From BMS3ABIN04 sp964553325 (GTDB lineage: Bacteria > Bacteroidota > Ignavibacteria > Ignavibacteriales > Melioribacteraceae), in the NCBI GenBank assembly GCA_964553325.1, contig CAZKKI010000027.1, forward strand, positions 12,411 through 76,410: a stretch of 64,000 nt of DNA. The letters run 5' to 3'. This document shows positions 38,455 through 47,134 of this stretch, one piece after another. The position numbers and the translations under genes were made by a program. The notes below the pieces were generated by a model. The model did no database searches. It worked only from the letters and a program-made list of their open reading frames with translations, and was not told where the DNA came from. Every line of letters begins with the position of its first letter. The first letter of the stretch is position 1.

Positions 38455-39222
38455 CTACGGAGTTATTCTTATATGTTTCGAAGCAATCATTATTTCGTTT
38501 TGATCGAATATTTTAATATCGTAAAACCCGGGTTTTTTAAAAACATATTTGAAAAAAGTATCCGACCAAGTCGGGTCGATTTTATATTTTTTCGATTCCA
38601 CAAATTTTTCAAAATCGTCGTCGCCGTTTTCGTCTTTCCAAAGCTGAACGAACAGAGTATCGGTATTGAGCGCATCAAAATTATTCAAGTAAACGTAAAC
38701 TATACCGTTTTGGTTTTTCATGGATGCTGTTCTCAAAATATTTATCGGTTTGCCGTTTACAACAGCCTCGCAGAAAACAAGTTTGGCGCCTTCGTAATAC
38801 CTGGACGACTGAACCGAGAAGCCTTCAACGTAACGGTCTTCCAACTCGACTTTCAACTTTGCGGTAGCTAACCTGGTTTGTTTTGAATTCATAAAATATA
38901 CTTCGTATTCACCCGGGTCTTTGAACTCGTAATTATAAACCGCCCAAGTTGCATTTTTATCGATATTTAAAACCCTGCTGTCGAACGGTTTATATTCTTC
39001 GCCGCGTAGTTTATCCACAAACAAATATAACAACGGATCACCGATCGGTTTTCCATTGTTTTTGAAGAGAATATAAATTTGCGAGCCCCAAGGTTTTATT
39101 TTTAAATCGATTGTTGCGTCAATCGGCTCTCCCGTTTCAGTGTAACTGTTGGCAAAATAAATTTCCTGCGCAAACACCGATGAGGCAAACAGAAAAGTAA
39201 TTAATATTGTAATTATCTTCAT
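38455..39222 (-). CDS. Secreted protein with two tandem beta-sandwich repeats
   Basis: A 255-residue protein with a signal peptide (about 1-18, ending VFA). Two halves align by eye: each has a YANS/CEAV-like opening strand, an IYILFKNNG or IVYVYLNN strand, a stretch with LFVDKLRGE or LFVQLWKDE, then YNYEFKDPGEYEVYF or FKYVFKKPGFYDIKIF, and a closing strand. This points to a duplicated immunoglobulin-like fold. The function is not known. The gene lies between trkA and rfbA, same strand, with short spacings (11 and 7 bases), so a three-gene transcript is likely. Confidence 0.75.
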   Translation of the reverse strand: MKIITILITFLFASSVFAQEIYFANSYTETGEPIDATIDLKIKPWGSQIYILFKNNGKPIGDPLLYLFVDKLRGEEYKPFDSRVLNIDKNATWAVYNYEFKDPGEYEVYFMNSKQTRLATAKLKVELEDRYVEGFSVQSSRYYEGAKLVFCEAVVNGKPINILRTASMKNQNGIVYVYLNNFDALNTDTLFVQLWKDENGDDDFEKFVESKKYKIDPTWSDTFFKYVFKKPGFYDIKIFDQNEIMIASKHIRITP

Positions 39223-39233
39223 TTGAACTTTGT

Positions 39234-40574
39234 TTATTTAAAAAACTTTTCAACTTCTCTTACCGTGCCCGGTAAAGCGAACACAACAACTTTGTCGCCG
39301 GCTTCAATTTGTGTATCGCCGATTGCAATGTAACCTTTTTCGCCCCGCACGTAACCACCGATTAGAGCATTTTTAGGAAACTTTAGATCTTTCACGGGCT
39401 TTTTCGTAGCCGGTGATTTGGGAAGAACGTTGTATTCCAATACTTCGGCATCAATGCCTTGTAAAGTTACGATTGAAATAACGTTCGACTTCCGGATAAA
39501 ACGGGAAAGATTATTTGCGGCAATTAACTTTTTGTTAATCAACGAATCCAAACCAATAGTTTGAGAAAGGGGAATATAGTCAACGTTGTCCACCAAAGCG
39601 ATGGATTTTTTTACTCCGAGGTGTTTTGCCATTAAACAAGTAATTATGTTGGTTTCATTATCTTCAGTAAGGGCAATAAATCCGTCCATATCAACAATTC
39701 CCTCTTGTGCGAGCAAATCGATATCCCTTCCGTCTCCTTGAATAACCAAAGTTTTTTCCAAATAATTTGAAAGCTCCTCGGCTTTGGATTTATCCGAATC
39801 AATTAATTTTACGTTCAACTGATTTTCCAAAAGTTTTGCAACTTTACGCCCTACTTTGCCTCCGCCGAGAATCATTACGTTTTCCATCTTCATCTGGTCT
39901 TTGCCCGCCATTTTAATAATTTGCTCAATTCCTTCCGGAGTTGTGATAACAAACACCTGGTCGTTCGGCAAAAACAAATCATCCCCCGATGGAATTATGG
40001 TTCTTATCCCGCGCTGGATTGCAACAATTCTGAACGGTACGTCTTTTAATTCGGCAGCCACTTGTTTCAAACTTTTACGGATTATGGGAATGTTTTTATC
40101 CAATTTTAATCCGATGATTGTCAGTTTACCCTCTTCAAATTCGATAACATCCGTTGCTGCTACCCTTTCGATTAATTTAACAACTTCAAGCGCGGCCAAC
40201 TCTTCGGGGTAAATCAAGTAATCTATTCCCATCGATTTAAATAAATCGAGGTTTTCCGGCGCAACATACTCGGCATGTTCAACGCGGGCAATAGTTGTTT
40301 TGGCGCCAAGTCTTTTAGCAAGAATTGCAGTATTGATATTAACCGCTTCCAAAGAAGTTACGGCAACAACCAAATCGGTTTCGGCCACTTTGGCATTTTT
40401 TAACACGTTCACGGACGTCGAAGAACCGTTAACACCATAAACTTCAACGGTCGATTGAATTTTTTCCAAACGCTCGTTGTTCAACTCTATTAACGTAATA
40501 TCGTGTTCGTCTCCCGCAAGTTGTTTTGCAAGATGAAAACCAACCTCACCGCCACCGGCAATTATTATCTTCAT
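39234..40574 (-). CDS. trkA: Trk potassium uptake regulator TrkA
   Basis: A 446-residue cytoplasmic peripheral subunit with two RCK modules, each a Rossmann fold (IIAGGGEVGFHLA at the start, MILGGGKVGRKVA near residue 230) followed by a small TrkA-C domain. It binds NAD(H)/ATP and gates the TrkH channel. No trkH gene is in the window. It leads the group trkA, secreted repeat protein, rfbA. Upstream is a 251-base AT-rich gap with no recognised element. Confidence 0.94.
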   Translation of the reverse strand: MKIIIAGGGEVGFHLAKQLAGDEHDITLIELNNERLEKIQSTVEVYGVNGSSTSVNVLKNAKVAETDLVVAVTSLEAVNINTAILAKRLGAKTTIARVEHAEYVAPENLDLFKSMGIDYLIYPEELAALEVVKLIERVAATDVIEFEEGKLTIIGLKLDKNIPIIRKSLKQVAAELKDVPFRIVAIQRGIRTIIPSGDDLFLPNDQVFVITTPEGIEQIIKMAGKDQMKMENVMILGGGKVGRKVAKLLENQLNVKLIDSDKSKAEELSNYLEKTLVIQGDGRDIDLLAQEGIVDMDGFIALTEDNETNIITCLMAKHLGVKKSIALVDNVDYIPLSQTIGLDSLINKKLIAANNLSRFIRKSNVISIVTLQGIDAEVLEYNVLPKSPATKKPVKDLKFPKNALIGGYVRGEKGYIAIGDTQIEAGDKVVVFALPGTVREVEKFFK

Positions 40575-40825
40575 ACTTAAACAAATTTATTTTTCGTATT
40601 TCCAAAATTAAGGTAGATTATTTAATAATGCTAATTGTCGTTAGGGATTAATTTCATTATATTTTTTCCCGTTTTGCAATAATATATTTATCCCGATTGC
40701 GATTCAACCTTTATTTCGGAAACATTAAAAAAAATAATTGTTGTTTAATAATACATTCAACAAATTCAACTTGATTTTAAGAAAGTATAGTAATAGTTTT
40801 TCATTAGAACATATTTAATATAAAA

Positions 40826-42244
40826 ATGAATTATCCGGAAGATTTTTTTAACAGCGACTATAATTCCCTTAACGACAACGAGGGATTAAAACATAAAGTT
40901 CAAACATGCAAAGAGTATGTTTCGTCGGGTCAAATTTTCGATTATCTTGAGAACATTGAAGAGACAATCCAGCTTTGCATAGAATACGATTTTATAGAAG
41001 ACGGAATCTACTTGGTTGATGCCGCTTTGGAAATTGTACCTTACAATTCCGATTTATGGTACTCGAAAGGAATTTTCCACAGCAACTTGTTCGAATTTGA
41101 AAAAGCACTGGAATGCTTCAACAAAGCCATATCGCTAAACCCCAGCGATGCCGACATTTTAATCAGCAAATCAATTGCCGAAGAAAATTTAGGAATGATC
41201 GACGACGCCGTTGAATCGTTGCAAAGCAGTATTTTGTTCGATCCGGAAAACGAAGAAGCTCTATTCGGATTGGCAACTTTGTACGAGCGCCAGGAAAATT
41301 TCGAAAAAGCTATAGAGTATTTCAAAAAAGCATTGGACGTGGAAAGCGAATTCAGTGAAGCCTGGTATGAACTGGGATATTCGTACGAAAATTTAAATCG
41401 ACTTGGAGAAGCGCTGGAAGCATACGAAAAATATATTTCCATCGAACCGTACAATCCAACCGGCTGGTACAACAAAGGAATTGTTCTGATGCGAATGAAC
41501 AATTTTGAAAAAGCGATAGACAGCTTTGAAATAACAACCGCGATAGACGAAAATTTTGTAGGTGCATGGTTTAACATCGGCGTGGCTTATGCCAACTTAA
41601 ACCGTTTGAACGATGCTTTAGAAGCTTTTCTTAAAGCTTCTAAGTTGGATCCTTTGGACGAAGCAACGTGGCTAAACCTTGCAAAAGTAAGCGAAGACCT
41701 CGGGAACATTTCCGATGCGATTTCTTATTACGATAAAATCAACAGCTTAAACGATACTTACACGGAAGCTTTTTTAGGTAGAGGTAATTGTTATTTAAAG
41801 CTCGGCATGCAAAGCTACGCTGCAACCGATTTGAACAAAGCCGTTTTGTTGAGTCATAATATCAAAAAATTCTGGCGACACGACAATGAAAAATGGTTGC
41901 TTAAAGCATTCAAAACCATTTTACTTTTTAAGAAGAAAACCATCGCGGACGAACATAACTTCGAAAACTGGTTCACTCTTGCCGTAAACTATTTGCAAAT
42001 CGGTAATTGGTTCGATGCTTTTCAATCGTTTCAAAAATGCATTGAGTTACGGAAAAATTCCGCGGAATCTTATTACAATCAAGCGATAGCCGCTTTTTAT
42101 TTGCAAAAAACGGAAGATGCTCTTAAAAGTTTGAAATCCGCTTTCGAACTCAAACCGGAACTTAAAGAAACATTCGAAGAAGATTTTCCGGGAATTTCCA
42201 AAACCGAACTCTTTTTAAGTTTATTCGAATATTATAATTTTTAA
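40826..42244 (+). CDS. Cytoplasmic tetratricopeptide-repeat protein
   Basis: A 472-residue protein made of about nine or ten TPR units; typical repeats are SEAWYELGYSYENLNRLGEA and TGWYNKGIVLMRMNNFEKA. No signal peptide or membrane helix is seen. TPRs mediate protein contacts; the partner is unknown. It ends two bases before aroE starts, so the two are in one operon. I see no other domain. Confidence 0.85.
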   Translation: MNYPEDFFNSDYNSLNDNEGLKHKVQTCKEYVSSGQIFDYLENIEETIQLCIEYDFIEDGIYLVDAALEIVPYNSDLWYSKGIFHSNLFEFEKALECFNKAISLNPSDADILISKSIAEENLGMIDDAVESLQSSILFDPENEEALFGLATLYERQENFEKAIEYFKKALDVESEFSEAWYELGYSYENLNRLGEALEAYEKYISIEPYNPTGWYNKGIVLMRMNNFEKAIDSFEITTAIDENFVGAWFNIGVAYANLNRLNDALEAFLKASKLDPLDEATWLNLAKVSEDLGNISDAISYYDKINSLNDTYTEAFLGRGNCYLKLGMQSYAATDLNKAVLLSHNIKKFWRHDNEKWLLKAFKTILLFKKKTIADEHNFENWFTLAVNYLQIGNWFDAFQSFQKCIELRKNSAESYYNQAIAAFYLQKTEDALKSLKSAFELKPELKETFEEDFPGISKTELFLSLFEYYNF

Positions 42245-42246
42245 TC

Positions 42247-43125
42247 ATGGTTTCAGCAAAAATAAATCATAATACCAAATTAATCGGTGTGGTGGGTCAT
42301 CCCATCAAGCACTCGCTTTCCCCGCTAATGCAAAATCTGGCTTTTGCCTTAAATAAATTGAATTACATTTACGTCCCGTTTGATATTCCCGCCGACAGAC
42401 TGGAAGACGCAATTAAGGGAATGTTGGCTCTCGGTATCAGAGGGTTTAACATTACAATTCCGCACAAGGAAAAAATCATTCAGTATTTGGAAGACGTTTC
42501 CGAAGAAGCGGGGGTAATTGGGGCGGTAAACACCGTTGTAAATGAAAACGGATACCTTCATGGCCACAATACCGATGCATACGGTGTAATAAAAACACTT
42601 GAGCCTTATAGAGAAAAAATTAACGGCGCAAACGTAAGTATTATCGGAGCGGGCGGTGCCGCCAGAAGCGTTTTGTTCAGTTTAATCAGACATTTCAAAG
42701 TAAGTTCAATAAATTTAATTAATCGCACCGTGGCAAGAGCGGAATACTTAAAAGATTACTTTTCGGCAAAAATGCATTTCCCGAACATTCAAACATACGA
42801 ACTTATGCCGCCCGATATCGTTGATGTTCTTAGAAATTCAAAGCTTATCGTCAATACCACTTCGATAGGAATGTATCCGAACGTTGACGACAGTCCCACA
42901 AATTTCGAGAATTCGTTTTATGCCGGGCAAATAGTTTTCGATGTGATTTACAACCCGTTGAAAACAAAATTTTTGGAACTTGCCGAGTCGCAAGGAGCTG
43001 AAACGATTAACGGTTTGAAAATGTTCATCGAACAAGGTGCGAAATCGTTCGAACTTTGGACCAGCCAGGAAATGGACGTTGAAGAAGTTTATAAAAAACT
43101 GACCGAACAGCTTTCCGGTTATTAA
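42247..43125 (+). CDS. aroE: Shikimate dehydrogenase
   Basis: A 292-residue NADP-dependent enzyme of aromatic amino-acid synthesis. Family residues are visible: substrate-binding S-L-S in HSLSPLMQN, K74 in ITIPHKEK, D110 in HNTDAYG, and the NADP loop IGAGGAARSV. K74 and D110 form the catalytic pair in the family. It follows the TPR gene by two bases. Its end overlaps the converging aminotransferase gene by four bases. Confidence 0.95.
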   Translation: MVSAKINHNTKLIGVVGHPIKHSLSPLMQNLAFALNKLNYIYVPFDIPADRLEDAIKGMLALGIRGFNITIPHKEKIIQYLEDVSEEAGVIGAVNTVVNENGYLHGHNTDAYGVIKTLEPYREKINGANVSIIGAGGAARSVLFSLIRHFKVSSINLINRTVARAEYLKDYFSAKMHFPNIQTYELMPPDIVDVLRNSKLIVNTTSIGMYPNVDDSPTNFENSFYAGQIVFDVIYNPLKTKFLELAESQGAETINGLKMFIEQGAKSFELWTSQEMDVEEVYKKLTEQLSGY

Positions 43126-44315
43126 TTTAATTTACCCAGAGCCGTTTCAATTCTATTCGTCGCTTCTTTCAGGTTTTCTATGGATGTGGCAAACGACATT
43201 CGAAGGAATCCTTCTTTCCCGAAAGCGCTGCCGGGCACAACCGCAACATTGGCATTTTCCAACAAATAAAGCGCCAAATCCACCGAAGAGTTTACCGGAG
43301 TACCGTTAAACGATTTTCCGAAATAATGTTGAATATTCGGAAACAGGTAAAACGCTCCTTGCGGTTTATAACAAGAAATTCCCTCAATATTAACTAACGC
43401 ATTGTGGAAATACTCCAATCTTTTTTCGAATTCCCTTCGCATTTCCTCAACGGCTGTTTGATCGCCCGAGAAAGCTTCGAGAGCCGCATATTGCGAAATA
43501 CTCGATGCGTTCGAGGTGCTGTGACTTTGTATTTTATTTATTCCGGTTATCACTTCTGGAGGTCCTGCGGCAAAGCCTATGCGCCATCCCGTCATAGAAT
43601 ATGCTTTCGATACACCGTTAATTAAAACGGTTTTATTCTTAACTTTCTCGCTTAACGAAGCGAAACTTGTAAATTCGTAATTTCCGTAGACCAGTTTCTC
43701 GTATATCTCGTCCGCAATAATATAAATATCTTTGTTCTCAACAACTTCGGCTATCTCTTCAAGCTCCGGTTTAGTATATGCAGAGCCGGTCGGGTTGGAA
43801 GGATTGCACAACAACAGCGCTTTGGTGTAAGGTGTAATTGCTTGTTCGATTTGTTCGGCAGTAGCTTTGAACCCGTTTTCTTCGCTTGTATCCAGAATTA
43901 CTGATTCACCTTGTGCAACGCTAACCATGTGCGGATAAGAAACCCAATACGGTGCGGGAATTATCATTTCGTCGCCGACGTAAAGAACGGAAAGGATTGT
44001 GTTAAACAAACTTTGTTTTGCTCCGCTCGAAACCACAATTTGGGTTATGTCGTATTCCAGATTGTTATCGCGCTTTAATTTTTCGGCAATAGCTTTCCGT
44101 AATTCCGGCAATCCCGTATTAACCGTATATTTCGTTTTATTGTTGTCTATAGCTTTTTTTGCCGCCTCTTTAATATTTTCGGGCGTAGGAAAGTCCGGTT
44201 CTCCAACGCTCAAATCAATTACATCAATTCCCTTTGCTCTTAATTCTTTTGCCTTTGCCGAAACTTTCATTGTAGGCGAAACGCCTATGTAACTTAATCT
44301 TTTTGACGGATGCAC
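43122..44315 (-). CDS. Pyridoxal phosphate aspartate/aromatic aminotransferase
   Basis: A 397-residue fold-type I aminotransferase, class I subgroup, with the PLP lysine K237 in INGVSKAYSMTGWRIG. NPSNPTG, DEIYEKLVY and the C-terminal GSAFGKEGFLRMSFA arginine segment for the substrate carboxyl are present. It resembles Thermus/Bacillus-type aspartate aminotransferases; prephenate or aromatic activity is possible. It converges on aroE by four bases. Confidence 0.9.
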   Translation of the reverse strand: MHPSKRLSYIGVSPTMKVSAKAKELRAKGIDVIDLSVGEPDFPTPENIKEAAKKAIDNNKTKYTVNTGLPELRKAIAEKLKRDNNLEYDITQIVVSSGAKQSLFNTILSVLYVGDEMIIPAPYWVSYPHMVSVAQGESVILDTSEENGFKATAEQIEQAITPYTKALLLCNPSNPTGSAYTKPELEEIAEVVENKDIYIIADEIYEKLVYGNYEFTSFASLSEKVKNKTVLINGVSKAYSMTGWRIGFAAGPPEVITGINKIQSHSTSNASSISQYAALEAFSGDQTAVEEMRREFEKRLEYFHNALVNIEGISCYKPQGAFYLFPNIQHYFGKSFNGTPVNSSVDLALYLLENANVAVVPGSAFGKEGFLRMSFATSIENLKEATNRIETALGKLN

Positions 44316-44358
44316 TTTGTTTTTCCTTTAATTTTATTTTGCTAAAATAATAAATTGT

Positions 44359-45513
44359 TTATAAGAAAACAGATTTATCGGAACCCGGGCGGTTTTTCCG
44401 CGTAAACTTTAAGTAACCGAAAATTAATAAAATTAAAATATCCAATATTACCGTTGCCAAAAGTGAAATTTCCGAATCGGCAAATCGAACAATTCCCCAC
44501 AAATGATACAAACTACCCAGCAACGAAATGATAACAACGCCGAAAAGCAAAATCTTATTTGAAATTTTGTTGTTATTCACCGACAAATACTTCTGAATCA
44601 ACAATGCAACAAACAGAAAGAAAACCGGAGCCGACGGCATCATCAATCTTTCGTAATCGTTCCCAAACAGACTGCTGCCGACGGCAAACAAAATCCAGAC
44701 AAACAAAAATTTGTTTTTCCGTAATAAATTAATTAACTCTTTGTAAAACAAAAAAGGCAAAGCCGAAAACGGTGTAAACGCAATAACAAATCGTTTTACG
44801 AATCCACGCGGCTTAAAAAAATTAATCAATCCGTACTCGATTTGGGTTAAGTAATTTTCATCCGAATCAATTTTAATCGCCAATCTTACCGCCGAAAATA
44901 TAAGCAATGCGATAATCGTAACGGTAACGAATTTTATGTAATCATCCTTTCCCCTCGATTTTTCATATAAGTAAACAAATCCTACCGGTATAATTAATAA
45001 TGCAACTTCACGAGTCAAGACGCCGATTGCAATCGAAACACCCAACCAAAAATATTTCCTTTTCGTCAAAAGAATAAAAGAGAGTACAAACAGGAAGTAT
45101 GAAATTGTATCGGAAAGCTGAAAATAATCGAATGCCAAAAACTGAAAGAAATATCTGTTAAACAAAAATGCTACGGTTGCAAAAAAAGCGGCTTTATATT
45201 CCACGCCAAACAATAAAATAAACTCGAAAATTACGTAAGACAATGCGAACAGAAATATCAGATTAAGCAGATAAAAAGAACCGTCTACATCAAGCGGAAG
45301 AACTCCGGCAAGCCAAGGTGCAAAAATTCTGTAAACATACGGGTGCGGAATTTCGAGATTTATACCGGGTGCGGCAAGCGCCATCTTACGGTATTTGAAT
45401 AAATCGATTCCTTCAAACTGCGGTAACGTATACTGAATTTTTCCGGCAAGCAAAATTGCGGTTACGGTAGCAATTAGCAAATAAATATAGTATTGTTTTT
45501 TGTCCGTATTCAA
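44359..45513 (-). CDS. Polytopic membrane protein, GT-C glycosyltransferase-like
   Basis: A 384-residue protein with about nine or ten hydrophobic helices. An early periplasmic loop holds EGIDLFKYRKMA and PHPYVYRIFAPWLAG, and the last loop before the end has FGNDYERLMMPSAPV, patterns often seen in GT-C mannosyl- or arabinosyltransferase-like proteins. No conserved catalytic pair can be claimed. A short gap separates it from the aminotransferase gene on the same strand (43 bases), so co-transcription is possible. Confidence 0.65.
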   Translation of the reverse strand: MNTDKKQYYIYLLIATVTAILLAGKIQYTLPQFEGIDLFKYRKMALAAPGINLEIPHPYVYRIFAPWLAGVLPLDVDGSFYLLNLIFLFALSYVIFEFILLFGVEYKAAFFATVAFLFNRYFFQFLAFDYFQLSDTISYFLFVLSFILLTKRKYFWLGVSIAIGVLTREVALLIIPVGFVYLYEKSRGKDDYIKFVTVTIIALLIFSAVRLAIKIDSDENYLTQIEYGLINFFKPRGFVKRFVIAFTPFSALPFLFYKELINLLRKNKFLFVWILFAVGSSLFGNDYERLMMPSAPVFFLFVALLIQKYLSVNNNKISNKILLFGVVIISLLGSLYHLWGIVRFADSEISLLATVILDILILLIFGYLKFTRKNRPGSDKSVFL

Positions 45514-45607
45514 ATCGTTTGAAAATCATTTTTGTAAGTACAAAATAACAACGTTAATTTACGAAGAGAAATAATCTTTTGAAATTGGGAATTTTACTTT
45601 CGCTGCT

Positions 45608-45615
45608 TATCTTTA
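45608..45615 (+). promoter_or_regulatory. Candidate -7 promoter box TATCTTTA
   Basis: TATCTTTA lies 31 bases before the ATG at 45647 and is identical to the box before nhaA. Confidence 0.35.
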
Positions 45616-45646
45616 ATTTTATATAATTTGGAATATTAAACGGATT

Positions 45647-47134
45647 ATGATTATTAAAACCGATCAAAGTCAAATTCAATCGTATTTAACCGATGCGGCA
45701 AATTATAAAGGGTTTTGCGAGGCCGTTTATTTTCCGGAAAACGAATCGGAACTTACCGAAATTGTAAAGAAAGCAAATGCCGAAAAAAAAAGAATAACCG
45801 TTGCCGGAAACGGTACGGGACTTACCGGCGCAAGGGTTCCGGAAGGCGGAATTGTAATAGCTACGGACAAATTAAACAAGGTTTCGGAAATTAACACGGA
45901 CGGAAAATTTGTCCGGGTTCAAGCCGGTGTTTTAATGAGTGAATTGAAAAATCTTGTAGCCGAAAATAACTTGTTTTATCCTCCGGATCCGACAGAACAA
46001 AATTGTTACATCGGGGCAACCGTAGCCACAAACGCATCCGGTGCCAAAACCTTTAAGTACGGTCCCACCCGTAATTTTGTTACGGGTTTAAGCGTGATTT
46101 TACCGGACGGTGAAAAAATCATTTTGGAAAGAGGAAGACATTTTGCAAACGGATTCGATATTACATTGGAAACGGTAAGCGGAAAAAAAATAAAGTGTAA
46201 ATTGCCGGATTACAAAATGCCCGAGACCAAACATGCCGCAGGTTATTACTGCAAAAAAAATATGGATTTAATCGATTTATTTATCGGTTCCGAAGGTACA
46301 TTGGGAATTATCACTCAAATAACTTTGAGGTTGCTTCCCAAACCGGAAGAAATTATTTCCGCGGTCGCATTTTTCCGGGAAGAATCCGACGCACTAAATT
46401 TTATTGCCGAAAGTCGCGATTTAAGTTATCAATCACGCAAGAACAACTACGAAAATAATATCAATGCAATGGGTTTGGAATTTTTCGATAAAAACTCCCT
46501 CGATTTCTTAAGACCGGATTTTCCCAATTTGCCCGAAACTTCCGCAGCGGTTTGGTTTGAACAGGATTGCACCACGGAAAACAAAACGACGATTTTAGAA
46601 AAATGGATTTCTTTGTTGCAAAAACATAATGCCGATTTGGAAAAATCGTGGATTGCTGAAAACAAAACCGACGAAAAAAGCTTTCACGAATTCCGCCACG
46701 CCGTCTCTTCGAAAGTAAACGAGTACATAACGCAAAATAATTTCAGAAAAATCGGTACCGATACGGCCGTGCCGGACGAAGAATTTTACGAATTTTATTA
46801 TTATTCAAAGCAATTGGTTCAAGAAAGCGGAATAAGATTTGTTATTTACGGGCATTTCGGTAATTCGCACATGCACTTGAACATGCTTCCCGAAAACGAT
46901 GTTGAATTCGAAACCGCAAAAAAATTATATAAAAAAATTCTCCGGAATGCGGTGGAGCGAAAGGGAACAATTTCCGCCGAACACGGTATAGGAAAATTAA
47001 AACGGGATTACTTATTGGAAATGTTCGGTGAAGAAAACATACGGAAAATGGCTCGATTAAAAAAGTGCCTCGATCCAAATTTAATTTTAGGAATCGGCAA
47101 TTTATTCGAAGAAAAATTTTTGACAGCAAAATGA
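45647..47134 (+). CDS. FAD-linked oxidase, GlcD/D-lactate dehydrogenase-like
   Basis: A 495-residue flavoprotein with an FAD-binding type 4 domain. Its PP loop includes GNGTGLTGARVPEGG, the next loop NCYIGATVATNASG, and C-terminally HFGNSHMHLNMLP (metal/substrate histidines) and SAEHGIGKLKRDY. The family oxidises 2-hydroxy acids such as D-lactate, glycolate or 2-hydroxyglutarate. No Fe-S subunit gene follows. Its last four bases overlap the start of the next gene (ATGA). Confidence 0.88.
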   Translation: MIIKTDQSQIQSYLTDAANYKGFCEAVYFPENESELTEIVKKANAEKKRITVAGNGTGLTGARVPEGGIVIATDKLNKVSEINTDGKFVRVQAGVLMSELKNLVAENNLFYPPDPTEQNCYIGATVATNASGAKTFKYGPTRNFVTGLSVILPDGEKIILERGRHFANGFDITLETVSGKKIKCKLPDYKMPETKHAAGYYCKKNMDLIDLFIGSEGTLGIITQITLRLLPKPEEIISAVAFFREESDALNFIAESRDLSYQSRKNNYENNINAMGLEFFDKNSLDFLRPDFPNLPETSAAVWFEQDCTTENKTTILEKWISLLQKHNADLEKSWIAENKTDEKSFHEFRHAVSSKVNEYITQNNFRKIGTDTAVPDEEFYEFYYYSKQLVQESGIRFVIYGHFGNSHMHLNMLPENDVEFETAKKLYKKILRNAVERKGTISAEHGIGKLKRDYLLEMFGEENIRKMARLKKCLDPNLILGIGNLFEEKFLTAK

